Positions 5,147 to 12,663 of a stretch of DNA of 20,566 bases are shown here, piece by piece; position 1 is the first letter of the stretch; every line of letters begins with the position of its first letter. Below the pieces are notes generated by a model. The model was not told the DNA's origin and did not search any database. It saw only the letters and a list, made by a program, of their open reading frames with translations. This DNA comes from a virus: positions 1-20,566 of IMG/VR virus record IMGVR_UViG_3300021959_009794; one strand, written 5' to 3'. A program made the translations under genes and the position numbers.

Positions 5147-6856
5147 ATGTATAAAAAGTGCTATTCCACTAGGTTAAAAAATAATAAATTTAAAATCCAT
5201 TTATGGGATGAAGGTGGATATGATGAGATTGAGTGGACTAATTATGCCTATAAAGAATGTAGAGAAGATAAAGCAACCCATAGGGGAATAAATGGTGAAT
5301 ATTTACTTAAAACACATCAATGGTATAAAACAGATTCAAACTTACACTTTCATGATATCCCTCCTTATCAAAAATTTTTAATTGAAAAATATGGAACAAA
5401 TGATGCTCCTTCAACGGGACATAGAGAATTATTTTTTGATATTGAGTGTGAAATAGGAGGAGCACTTACTGAAGAATACATTGAAAGTGCACCCATGCCT
5501 ATTACTTCTATCGCTTATTGGGATAAAACACCTGATAAATGGGTTATTTTAATTTTAGATAGAAAAAATGAATTATCTTATAAGAAAATTGATGGTAAAG
5601 AAGTTATACCTATAAGAACTGAAAGAGATTTACTATTAAAATTTATAGAAAACTTTAGAGAAATAAACCCAGATATTTTAATAGGTTATAACAGTGATTA
5701 TTTTGATATTCCTTATTTATATTACAGAATGTGTAATGTAATAGGAAAGGATTATGCTAGTTATCTTTCACCTATTAATAAAGTAAATGCTAAGAAAAAT
5801 AACCAATACTTTTTTAAACAAAATCAATATGTTGATATAGTAGGAGTTGAATCTTTAGATTATATTCGTTTACACAAAAAATACCATTGGAAAGATGAAC
5901 CTAGTTGGAAACTAGATGCTGTTGGTTTAAAATATGCTAATTTAGGAAAGGTTGAATATGAAGGAAATTTAGATCAACTTTTTTCAAATGATATAAATAA
6001 ATTTATTGAGTATAACTTTCGTGATGTTGAAATATTACAAAAATTAGATGAAAAACTTCAATATATTGCATTAACAAAGAATTTAGCACATAAGGGTAAA
6101 CACAATTACAGTGAAGTATATGCTAATAGTAAAACCCAAGATGGAGCAATTTCAGCTTATTTATTAGACCAAGATATAGTCCCACCACCTAAAGAGCAAA
6201 ACCCACAAAAGAAAGATAGTTATGCTGGAGGATACCTTTTTTGCCCCAAAGCAGGATTGTATAAGTATATGTTTGATGAAGATTTAACATCGCTATATCC
6301 CTCTATAATAATGTCTATAAACATAGGTAAGGAAACATTTGTAGGGCGTATTGTAGATGAAGATGACCGTAATAATAGATTGGGACTTAACGATTTAAAA
6401 TCTAAAGACCCTAAAGAAGAACTATTAGTTGAAAATAGTAAGCAACAAAGAACAGTTGTTACCGTAAGTAAGTTAATAGAAATAATTGAAACACAGAAAC
6501 TAGCTATAGCAGCTAACGGTTCAATGTTTAGAACAGATAAGGAATCAGTTTTATCTACTATTTTAAAGAAATGGTTTAAAGAAAGAGTTGTATATAAAAA
6601 TCGTATGAAAAAAGCTTATAAAGCTGGAGATAAACAATTAGGTGAATATAATCATTTAATGCAGTATACAATGAAAATTCTATTAAATAGTTTATATGGT
6701 GCTACTGCTTTACCTTCATTTAGATATGGTATGAATTTCCAAACTTTAAGTGAAGCAATTACTTTATCAGGACACAGAATTATACAAGAATCTGCCTTAT
6801 GTGCCAATAGACATATGAATAAAGTTATACGTGGAGAATTAAAATTAGATATATAA
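5147..6856 (+). CDS. Family B DNA polymerase, N-terminal fragment (gp43-like, exonuclease plus motifs A and B)
   Basis: The first 569 aa of a T4 gp43-type replicative polymerase. Proofreading exonuclease motifs: Exo I FDIEC (D98, E100), Exo II NSDYFDIPYL (N182, D187), Exo III YNFRD (Y289, D293). Polymerase motif A is EDLTSLYPSII with metal-binding D379; motif B is KILLNSLYGA at 510-519. The reading frame stops after RGELKLDI, before motif C, which lies on a separate gene at 7476. The stop overlaps the ATG of the cupin gene (TAATG). Together the two parts are 880 aa, close to T4 gp43 (898), so little or nothing is lost at the break. No intein motif is seen at the end. The product must pair with the second fragment to make a complete palm active site. 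Confidence 0.95.
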   Translation: MYKKCYSTRLKNNKFKIHLWDEGGYDEIEWTNYAYKECREDKATHRGINGEYLLKTHQWYKTDSNLHFHDIPPYQKFLIEKYGTNDAPSTGHRELFFDIECEIGGALTEEYIESAPMPITSIAYWDKTPDKWVILILDRKNELSYKKIDGKEVIPIRTERDLLLKFIENFREINPDILIGYNSDYFDIPYLYYRMCNVIGKDYASYLSPINKVNAKKNNQYFFKQNQYVDIVGVESLDYIRLHKKYHWKDEPSWKLDAVGLKYANLGKVEYEGNLDQLFSNDINKFIEYNFRDVEILQKLDEKLQYIALTKNLAHKGKHNYSEVYANSKTQDGAISAYLLDQDIVPPPKEQNPQKKDSYAGGYLFCPKAGLYKYMFDEDLTSLYPSIIMSINIGKETFVGRIVDEDDRNNRLGLNDLKSKDPKEELLVENSKQQRTVVTVSKLIEIIETQKLAIAANGSMFRTDKESVLSTILKKWFKERVVYKNRMKKAYKAGDKQLGEYNHLMQYTMKILLNSLYGATALPSFRYGMNFQTLSEAITLSGHRIIQESALCANRHMNKVIRGELKLDI

Positions 6857-7197
6857 TGGGAATAGAAAGTAGACCTTGGGGAATGTATGAAGTATTATTA
6901 GATTCTCCTGAATGTAAAGTAAAAAGAATAACAGTAGCACCTGGTCAAAGGTTATCATATCAATACCATTATAAAAGAAAAGAAACTTGGACTGTAGTTA
7001 AAGGTAATTTAACAATTATTCTAGATGGTGAGAAAGTATTTAGAGGACCAGGACAATCAATAAGGATACCATTAGGAGCTAAACATAGAGCCTGGAATGA
7101 AACAGGTGGAGTAGTACAATTTATAGAAGTACAAACAGGAACATACTTTGGTGAAGACGATATTGTTAGAATCGAAGATGATTATAAAAGAGAATAA
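6856..7197 (+). CDS. Cupin, ManC C-terminal/type II phosphomannose isomerase-like
   Basis: A stand-alone 113-aa cupin. The order RPWGMYEVLL, CKVKRITVAPGQRLSYQYHY, R.ETWTVVKG, GPGQSIRIPLGAKHRAWN and FIEVQTGTYFGEDDIVRIED follows the C-terminal domain of ManC-type mannose-1-phosphate guanylyltransferases (type II phosphomannose isomerase) very closely. In those proteins this domain converts fructose-6-phosphate to mannose-6-phosphate; here the nucleotidyltransferase half is absent. The metal-site pattern is Q.H...E, with a second His in AKHR. It sits inside the split polymerase gene, overlapping its stop by one base, with no obvious tie to replication. A link to the glycosyltransferases from 16615 is possible. 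Family confident, reaction inferred. Confidence 0.88.
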   Translation: MGIESRPWGMYEVLLDSPECKVKRITVAPGQRLSYQYHYKRKETWTVVKGNLTIILDGEKVFRGPGQSIRIPLGAKHRAWNETGGVVQFIEVQTGTYFGEDDIVRIEDDYKRE

Positions 7198-7198
7198 T

Positions 7199-7462
7199 AT
7201 GGCATTGAAAAAACAATCAATTAGAAAAAACCAACACATATCATCAGGAGGTAATTACCTTCAAAAAGATGAAATTATTCTAAGGAGTGAAAGTTGGAGT
7301 GATTCACAAACAAACTTCTTTAAGAAAATGCTTAAACAAGGGGGTGAATTTAAAGTTGCGGGTATTAAGTATAAAGTAGAATTAGACGAAAGAGATGATG
7401 TTGATTCTAAAGGGGAACGACCAAAAACAGTCCCAAAATTACCCGGAGAAAGAACATTTTAA
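7199..7462 (+). CDS. 87-aa hypothetical protein inside the split polymerase locus
   Basis: The open frame reaches back to 7148, but the ATG at 7199, one base after the cupin stop, is the natural start. The 87-aa product is basic at the N-terminus (MALKKQSIRKNQ), has a central block DEIILRSESWSDSQTNFFKKMLKQGGEFKVAGIKYKVEL and a charged, proline-rich end (RPKTVPKLPGERTF). No domain is recognised and there is no membrane segment. It lies between the cupin and the C-terminal polymerase gene, 13 bases from the latter, so it is made from the same transcript. Confidence 0.75.
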   Translation: MALKKQSIRKNQHISSGGNYLQKDEIILRSESWSDSQTNFFKKMLKQGGEFKVAGIKYKVELDERDDVDSKGERPKTVPKLPGERTF

Positions 7463-7475
7463 AAATATTATATAA

Positions 7476-8411
7476 ATGAAACATATACAAGATACACCTT
7501 GGTGGATTTGCGATGAAGGAGATGATAATTATTGTGCCTATGTGGACACAGATTCTAATTATTTTAATGCCGAACCTTTATTACTTCATTTATACCCTAA
7601 TTTTGAAGAATTTACTGCTAAAGAAAAAGATAATCTTTTAGAAAAAGTAGCACTAAAATACCAAGATATTATCAATGATGATTATGATAGATTAGCACGT
7701 GAAGCATTTAATGTGCAAGATCATAGACTAGAAATGAAAACAGAATGTGTTATACGTTCAGCTTATTTTAGAGCAAACAGAAGATATGCACAATGGATTA
7801 CAAAGCAAGAAGGTATAGAAAAAGAATCTTTAGATATTAAAGGTTTAGAATTTATGAAGGCAAATTTTCCCCCTATTTTAGGAAAGTTTTTTAATGATAT
7901 ACTCCAACAAGTATTAAAGGGTGAAGAAAAATCTAGTATTTTAGATCAAATTAAAATATTTAAAAAACAAATATTAGACGGTACTATTTCATTATCACAG
8001 CTAGGTAATCCTACAGCAGTTAAAAAATTAGGAAAATATAGTGGAACTAAAGCTAGAGCAGGTGAAATGTTTACTGAAATACTCAAAGGAGCTCCTGCCC
8101 CAGTACGAGCAGCAATCCGTTATAATGACTTGCTAAAACTTTGGTCATTAGATAAAAAACATAATTTAATAACACAAGCAGATAAAGTAAAATGGATTTA
8201 TCTAAAAGATAATCCATATAAAATAGAATCATTAGCCTTTCAAGATCATGATATACCTGAAAAGATACAAGATTTTTTAGATAAATACGCTAATCGTAGA
8301 AAAGTATTTGAGTCTATATTATTAAACAAATTAGAAGGATTTTTTAGTGATTTACAATGGTCATTAGATTTAAACCCTTATAAAAACCAATTTAATTTCT
8401 TTGAGATATAA
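7476..8411 (+). CDS. Family B DNA polymerase, C-terminal fragment (motif C, thumb, clamp-binding tail)
   Basis: This 311-aa protein supplies the part missing from the 5147 gene. Motif C is YVDTDS at residues 22-27, with catalytic D24 and D26. Further on come the KTECVIRSAYFRANRRYAQW and LDIKGLEFMKANFPP blocks (the KKRYA/KG region of family B polymerases) and a thumb-like C-terminal third. The tail NQFNFFEI resembles a clamp-binding peptide, and the next gene is the clamp. It begins with its own ATG about 23 residues before motif C, after an A-rich leader ending TATAAATG. It is not a pseudogene: both halves are intact and uninterrupted. The arrangement recalls the two-subunit PolB of Methanothermobacter and split gp43 in some Aeromonas T4-like phages. 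Confidence 0.94.
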   Translation: MKHIQDTPWWICDEGDDNYCAYVDTDSNYFNAEPLLLHLYPNFEEFTAKEKDNLLEKVALKYQDIINDDYDRLAREAFNVQDHRLEMKTECVIRSAYFRANRRYAQWITKQEGIEKESLDIKGLEFMKANFPPILGKFFNDILQQVLKGEEKSSILDQIKIFKKQILDGTISLSQLGNPTAVKKLGKYSGTKARAGEMFTEILKGAPAPVRAAIRYNDLLKLWSLDKKHNLITQADKVKWIYLKDNPYKIESLAFQDHDIPEKIQDFLDKYANRRKVFESILLNKLEGFFSDLQWSLDLNPYKNQFNFFEI

Positions 8412-8429
8412 AATAAATTTCGTATATTA
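8401..8429 (+). promoter_or_regulatory. promoter-like element directly before the clamp gene
   Basis: TTTG at 8400-8403, 19 bases, then TATATT at 8423-8428 within TTTCGTATATTA. TTTG-N19-TAnnTT is close to the Bacteroidota -33/-7 consensus. The TATATT ends exactly 6 bases before the ATG at 8435, so transcription would begin at or very near the start codon. The upstream half overlaps the end of the polymerase fragment gene. Confidence 0.65.
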
Positions 8430-8434
8430 CAGTT

Positions 8435-9166
8435 ATGATAAATAAAAACCTATTACAAAGCACAATATCTAAATATTATTTAGGTGACTTACACAAATCA
8501 GTTAAATGGAGAATTAAAGATGATTCGTTAACTGTTTATGCCCAAAGTGAAGGGTTAGTATGTAAAACAGTATTAAATACTTTTCCTGTACAAGATAGTG
8601 ATATAGGTGTATTTGATACCGATAAATTAGTCAAACTTTTATCTATTACTAATGGAGACTTACTAATGAGTTTAAGTGGTAATGGAGCATTAAAAAATGT
8701 TATGTATATTGAAGATGCTAATTTTAATTTAACTTATACACTTGCCGATCCATTAGCAATAGGGAAAACAAGTTGGGTTACAGACCCCGAATTTGATGTT
8801 GAATTAGAATTAGATGAAGAAGATATTACCCATTTAATAAAAGCTAAGGGGGCGTTAGATGCCGCTAGTGTGCTTGTAAAAACAACTGAAAACTTAGATG
8901 GTTCTTTAGTATGTGATTTTATGTTTAGCCCCGAAGCTATTGAGGACAATTATAGTAACAAGATATCATACCAAATCAAAGGTAAAATAAAGGAAGAAGG
9001 AATGCGCTTACCTTTTAATGCACTTAAATTTAGTGAAATATTAAAAAACAATAAAGATATGGATAACGCCAAGCTATCAATAGCACCAAATGGTATGATG
9101 AAAATCCATTTCACCTCAGAAAATATAGAAAGTACTTATTATTTATTAAGAAACGAATTAAATTAA
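8435..9166 (+). CDS. DNA polymerase sliding clamp (T4 gp45-like)
   Basis: A 243-aa protein at the place and of the size of T4 gp45 (228 aa), directly after the polymerase. The sequence is typical of clamps: an acidic, strand-rich two-domain chain (WRIKDDSLTVYAQSEGLVCKTVL..., FDTDKLVKLLSITNGD, a mid-protein YTLADPLAIG linker, then EEDITHLIKAKGAL and a final LSIAPNGMMKIHF strand). Clamps share little sequence, so the call depends on pattern and neighbours: polymerase before it, clamp loader at 13134 and 14303. The ring would tether the split polymerase and, by analogy with T4, also support late transcription. A putative promoter ends 6 bases before the ATG. Confidence 0.85.
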   Translation: MINKNLLQSTISKYYLGDLHKSVKWRIKDDSLTVYAQSEGLVCKTVLNTFPVQDSDIGVFDTDKLVKLLSITNGDLLMSLSGNGALKNVMYIEDANFNLTYTLADPLAIGKTSWVTDPEFDVELELDEEDITHLIKAKGALDAASVLVKTTENLDGSLVCDFMFSPEAIEDNYSNKISYQIKGKIKEEGMRLPFNALKFSEILKNNKDMDNAKLSIAPNGMMKIHFTSENIESTYYLLRNELN

Positions 9167-9178
9167 AAACCAAAAATT

Positions 9179-9802
9179 ATGAATACAGATTCAGACCCAA
9201 AAAATGATTGGGGTTTTATTAAAACAGATGATTTTAAAGTAAACCCATTAGCACCAAGAAGATTTACAGTTATAGATGATTTCTATGAAAACCCAATTGA
9301 ACTAAGAGATTTTGCTCTTAAACAATGGTTTCACGATGATAGTGGATTTCTAGGATTAAGAACTAGAAAACAATTTTTCTTTGAAGGAGTAAAAGAGAAA
9401 TTTGAAAATGCTTTAGGTACAAAAATAACTAAATGGGAAGGCTATGAAATGAATGGTAGATTCCAATCACATGAAGCTAAAGTAAATACTGTATGGCACT
9501 GTGATAGTCAGCAATGGGCAGCAGCAGTATATCTAAACCCTAATGCCCCTTATGAAGCAGGAACCTGTTTTTATGCTCATAAAAAAACCAGAGGAAGACA
9601 TGCTAGTGAAAGTGATGGAATGTTTAACCAACATACCTTTGTAGATTCAACCCCTTATGAAAAAGTAGACCAAGTAGGTAATGTATTTAATAGATGCGTT
9701 ATATGGGATGCTCGTTTATTACACGCAGCACCTACTTACTTTGGGTGGGATGTAGCATCATCAAGATTATCACAGGTATTCTTTTTTGATACAGAAAAAT
9801 AA
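9179..9802 (+). CDS. 2-oxoglutarate/Fe(II)-dependent oxygenase-like protein (DUF6445-like)
   Basis: The 207-aa protein has a double-stranded beta-helix iron site: H107-C-D109 in VWHCDSQQWAAAVYLNP, distal H182 in RLLHAAPTYFG and a candidate 2-oxoglutarate-binding R196 in SSRLSQVFFF. Spacing (H-x-D, then H and R 14 apart) fits the family. The N-terminal FTVIDDFYENPIELRDFAL pattern is one I associate with DUF6445 and related prolyl-hydroxylase-like phage proteins. Substrate is unknown; these enzymes hydroxylate proteins, sugars or nucleobases. It is last in the polymerase-clamp transcript and followed by a 101-base gap. Fold call confident, role open. Confidence 0.8.
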   Translation: MNTDSDPKNDWGFIKTDDFKVNPLAPRRFTVIDDFYENPIELRDFALKQWFHDDSGFLGLRTRKQFFFEGVKEKFENALGTKITKWEGYEMNGRFQSHEAKVNTVWHCDSQQWAAAVYLNPNAPYEAGTCFYAHKKTRGRHASESDGMFNQHTFVDSTPYEKVDQVGNVFNRCVIWDARLLHAAPTYFGWDVASSRLSQVFFFDTEK

Positions 9803-9903
9803 TTTTATATATGTATAACTGAATCCAATATTGTATAGCTAGGGCATGCAGTTGCATTCAAATAAAATAAACCGAGAGCTTTGGCCTCACAAAACTAAAT
9901 GAT
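9803..9903. other. 101-base noncoding gap before hsp20
   Basis: No ORF, tRNA or strong terminator is seen. The gap holds a short perfect inverted repeat ATGCA-GT-TGCAT at 9846-9857, in a locally less AT-rich patch, and AT-rich runs on both sides (tatatatgtata near 9808-9820). It carries no copy of the TTCGTATATT element, unlike the gaps before the polymerase, clamp and clamp-loader genes. A promoter or operator for the chaperone block is plausible but not shown. Confidence 0.4.
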
Positions 9904-10323
9904 ATGAGTACATTATTCAATGAACGTACACCGTTCGACTTACTATTCCGTAACCTATTTAAGGCAGACGGCGTTTTTCAACCAACAACGTTTGAAAACA
10001 AACAACCACATCCACTAGATATTTTTTATGACGAAGAAGGACTTCACTTTGAAGTTGCCTGTACTGGTCTAACTAAAAAAGATATTCAATTAGAAATTGA
10101 TGGAGATCTTTTAAAAATTATCTATGATAAACCCAATGAAGAAGAATTTGATTACAGTGGCTACATCTATAAGGGATTAGCTAAACGTTCTTTTAACTTA
10201 GGTTATAAAGTAGCAGCTAAATTTGAACTTGAGAAATTAGAGGCAGAAATGAAAGATGGTTTGCTTCATCTATTTATTCCAATTGCGGAATCTAAAAAAG
10301 CAAAAACAATTAAAATTAAATAA
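9904..10323 (+). CDS. Hsp20 small heat-shock protein
   Basis: A 139-aa alpha-crystallin-type chaperone that would hold unfolding proteins in the cytoplasm. The alpha-crystallin domain spans about residues 36-130: LDIFYDEEGLHFEVACTGL (A/P..vd..d..y.i....G), KDIQLEIDGDLLKII, YIYKGLAKRSFNLGY (the G.f.R.f.Lp strand) and the signature-like AEMKDGLLHLFIPI (A...nGvL.i.iP). The N-terminal part is short (MSTLFNERTPFDLLFRNLF). The end KTIKIK matches the family's k.i.i tail. Small Hsp20 genes are regular members of marine T4-like phages. It starts the chaperone block with GroES and GroEL downstream. Confidence 0.93.
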   Translation: MSTLFNERTPFDLLFRNLFKADGVFQPTTFENKQPHPLDIFYDEEGLHFEVACTGLTKKDIQLEIDGDLLKIIYDKPNEEEFDYSGYIYKGLAKRSFNLGYKVAAKFELEKLEAEMKDGLLHLFIPIAESKKAKTIKIK

Positions 10324-10341
10324 AGGTATACACAAAAAAGC

Positions 10342-10371
10342 GTGTCCTAGCGCAATATTATTCGTATATTC
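10342..10371 (+). promoter_or_regulatory. promoter-like element upstream of the GroES/GroEL operon
   Basis: GTG at 10342-10344, 20 bases, TATATT at 10365-10370 inside ATTCGTATATTC, 22 bases before the ATG at 10393. The downstream leader (TAAATAAATAAGTTAT) is nearly the same as that before the polymerase gene. This would drive the 106-aa gene, groES and groEL. Confidence 0.62.
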
Positions 10372-10392
10372 ACGTCTAAATAAATAAGTTAT

Positions 10393-10713
10393 ATGACAAC
10401 AAAAAGAAAGTCTATTAAGACTATTACCGATCCTTTACTGGAACCTTATTTTATTACTAAGGATGAATACAGTTACACCATTAAAATGAATGTAACTTCA
10501 GATGCCACCCACTTTAGGGCTAAAGGTAAAACTAAGACTTATGAAAAGTCTTTATATTATTATCCCACAATAGGAGCAGCTCTAATGAGAATTTCTGAAT
10601 TACAATCCAATAATAAGGATTACAATCAATTAAGTGAATACATAGAGAATTATAAACAAATAACACTAAATTTAAAACAGTACGTAGATGAAAGAGCTAA
10701 GAGCATTTTATGA
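10393..10713 (+). CDS. 106-aa hypothetical protein upstream of groES
   Basis: An intact 106-codon gene with its own promoter-like element and leader. The product is basic at the start (MTTKRKSIKTI), contains DEYSYTIKMNVTSDATHFRAKGKTKTYEKSLYYYPTIGAALMRI and ends in a helical, polar stretch (YIENYKQITLNLKQYVDERAKSIL). No catalytic motif, signal peptide or membrane segment is visible. Its last 26 bases overlap groES in a different frame, so it is translationally tied to the chaperonin genes. A co-chaperone role would be speculation. Confidence 0.75.
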   Translation: MTTKRKSIKTITDPLLEPYFITKDEYSYTIKMNVTSDATHFRAKGKTKTYEKSLYYYPTIGAALMRISELQSNNKDYNQLSEYIENYKQITLNLKQYVDERAKSIL

Positions 10714-10993
10714 TGCAGTTATCGTTAAACCCATAGAAGTAGAAGAAACTGTCTATGGTAACATTATCGTTCCTGATATGGGGAAAGATACAAATACCTT
10801 TGGTGAAGTTATTGCCGTAGGTCCTGGTAGATATACTATCAGTGGAGTACTATTAGTACCACAAGTAAAAATTGGAGATAAAGTAGTCCTACCAACACAA
10901 GGATTTACTAAATTACCATTTGAAGGTGTAGAGTATTTCATAGGCCCAGAAAACCAAGTATTAGCAAAAGTAGAAGAATCAACTAATCAATAA
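10688..10993 (+). CDS. groES: GroES-type co-chaperonin
   Basis: A 101-aa chaperonin-10. The start at 10688 is chosen because it gives the expected first strand (KELRAFYDAVIVKPIE, family lrPL.DRVlVk..e); starting at 10711 would remove it. The mobile-loop region lies around residues 20-31 (ETVYGNIIVPDM), followed by GEVIAVGPGRY (family G.VvAVGpG), VKIGDKVVLPTQGFTKL and EYFIGPENQVLAKVE (family y.i....dilA.ie). It caps the GroEL ring, here encoded 7 bases downstream. T4 uses a distant GroES analogue, gp31, with host GroEL; this phage has a recognisable GroES instead. Confidence 0.93.
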   Translation: MKELRAFYDAVIVKPIEVEETVYGNIIVPDMGKDTNTFGEVIAVGPGRYTISGVLLVPQVKIGDKVVLPTQGFTKLPFEGVEYFIGPENQVLAKVEESTNQ

Positions 10994-11000
10994 TTAAGAA

Positions 11001-12635
11001 ATGGAAACAAAAATTCATTACGGCAAAGATGCCAGAACAAAATTACAATCAGGTATAAATAAACTTGCTGATGCAGTTGTTGCTACTTTAGGACCTAATG
11101 GGAGAAATGTAGTAATTTTTAGAGGAGCACAAGAAGCACCTCAATCAACTAAAGATGGAGTTACAGTTGCAAAGTCTTTTTTATTAGACGATCCTAGTGA
11201 GGAATTAGGAGTATTACTAATTAAACAAGCAGCAGTTAAAACCGCTGAAAAAGCAGGAGATGGTACAACAACTTCTACCTTATTAGCAAGGGAGATGATT
11301 AAAAAAGGATTATCACATCTTGATAATGGTGAAAACGCTGTCGAAATTAAAAGACAAATTGAATCAGCAATCAAGGAAGTTACATCTAAACTAAGAGAAT
11401 CAGTATCTGAAGATATTTCAGCAGAAGATCAATTAGAACAAATTGCAACTATATCTGCTAACAATGACCCAGAAACAGGTAAACTAATTGCTCAATCAAT
11501 TGATAAAGTAGGCTTAGAAGGTGTAGTGCATATTGAAGAATCTAAAACAGGAGATACTTACCTGGAAACAGTAGAAGGGATGCAGTTTGATAGAGGTTAT
11601 AAATCACCTTATTTTGTAACTGACAATAATACTATGTCTTGTACTTTAGATAACCCCGCTATTTTAATCCTAGATCAAAGACTAAATACAGTTAAAGAAT
11701 TATTACCTATATTACAAGCAGTATCTGCACAAGGAAAATCATTATTAGTTATTGCAGAAGATATTGATAACGAAGCTTTAGCTACTTTAATTGTAAACAA
11801 AATGAGAGGTACAGTTAATGTATGTGCTGTAAAAGCACCTGATTTTGGAGACAGAAGAAAACTTGTTTTAGAAGATATTGCCAACTTAACTGGTGGTGTT
11901 GTATTTAGTAAAGATAAGGGTATGAAACTTGATAAGTTTAGTTGGGATTGGTTTGGTGAAGCAAGAATTGCAACCATTACTAAAGATCAAACAACTATTG
12001 TAGATGGTAAAGGAGATGCGGATACTATAACAAAACGTGTTGATGAATTACAAGAACAAATTCTAAAAAGTAAGACACCATATGAACAAGAACAACTACA
12101 AAACAGGTTATCTAAATTTGTTGGTGGAGTAGCTATTGTACACGTAGGTGGAAGTACTGAAACTGAAATGTTAGAGAAAAAAGATAGAGTAGATGATGCT
12201 TTACATGCTACAAAAGCAGCAATTGAAGAAGGTATAGTACCTGGAGGTGGAAAAGCTTTATTAGTTGCACGTGAATCTATTACTAAAGGTAATATTGGTG
12301 CACAAATTGTATATGATGCTTGTGGTATGCCATTCGAACAAATTTTAACTAATGCTGGTATATCAAATACAGATTCTAGTATTTTAGCACGTGATATTAT
12401 TAAAAATAATAATGTTTGGGAATCATATAATCTTAAAACAGAAGGAATTGAAAACTTCAAAGAAGCAGGTATTATTGACCCAACTAAAGTAACAAGATTA
12501 GCACTAGAAAATGCTGCGTCAGTAGCAGGAACAGTATTATTAACTGAGTGTACTTTAACTCAAGATAAAACATCTCAACTAGAAAAAATGAGAATGTTAG
12601 ATTCTAATGCCCAAATGGGTGCCGGAATGATGTAA
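11001..12635 (+). CDS. groEL: GroEL-type chaperonin
   Basis: A full-length 544-aa Hsp60/GroEL (E. coli 548 aa) that would fold proteins inside a double ring with ATP. Conserved sites are intact: LGPNGRNVVI at 30-39, TKDGVTVAKS at 50-59, the ATPase motif GDGTTTSTLLA with D87 at the E. coli position, GMQFDRGYKSPYFVTD in the apical domain, RVDDALHATKAAIEEGIVPGGG in the nucleotide-binding part, and the terminal AQMGAGMM tail like GGM repeats. Some usual residues vary (for example ANLTGGVVFSKDKGMKL), so it is diverged but appears functional. groES is directly upstream. GroEL is uncommon in phages; likely clients are phage proteins such as capsid or polymerase parts. Confidence 0.96.
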   Translation: METKIHYGKDARTKLQSGINKLADAVVATLGPNGRNVVIFRGAQEAPQSTKDGVTVAKSFLLDDPSEELGVLLIKQAAVKTAEKAGDGTTTSTLLAREMIKKGLSHLDNGENAVEIKRQIESAIKEVTSKLRESVSEDISAEDQLEQIATISANNDPETGKLIAQSIDKVGLEGVVHIEESKTGDTYLETVEGMQFDRGYKSPYFVTDNNTMSCTLDNPAILILDQRLNTVKELLPILQAVSAQGKSLLVIAEDIDNEALATLIVNKMRGTVNVCAVKAPDFGDRRKLVLEDIANLTGGVVFSKDKGMKLDKFSWDWFGEARIATITKDQTTIVDGKGDADTITKRVDELQEQILKSKTPYEQEQLQNRLSKFVGGVAIVHVGGSTETEMLEKKDRVDDALHATKAAIEEGIVPGGGKALLVARESITKGNIGAQIVYDACGMPFEQILTNAGISNTDSSILARDIIKNNNVWESYNLKTEGIENFKEAGIIDPTKVTRLALENAASVAGTVLLTECTLTQDKTSQLEKMRMLDSNAQMGAGMM

Positions 12636-12663
12636 ATTAATATTAATTAATAAATAAATAAAA

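Noticed and set aside
6800-7530. Intein or group I intron as the cause of the split polymerase
   Set aside because: No intein splicing residues at either fragment end, no homing endonuclease motif, and the gap is filled by two intact genes with their own starts and stops.
9868-9892. Hairpin in ACCGAGAGCTTTGGCCTC as a terminator or riboswitch
   Set aside because: Only the outer three pairs form (GAG/CTC) with mismatches inside; no known riboswitch pattern is seen.
10337-10358. Terminator hairpin after hsp20 (GCG...CGC)
   Set aside because: Only about three base pairs with an 8-base loop and no T-run; too weak.
11987-12460. Long antisense ORF (157 aa) opposite groEL
   Set aside because: It is a shadow of the strong groEL frame, rich in Ser/Pro/Ile/Cys without motifs. 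Other antisense frames (1945-2277, 11675-11977) are rejected for the same reason.
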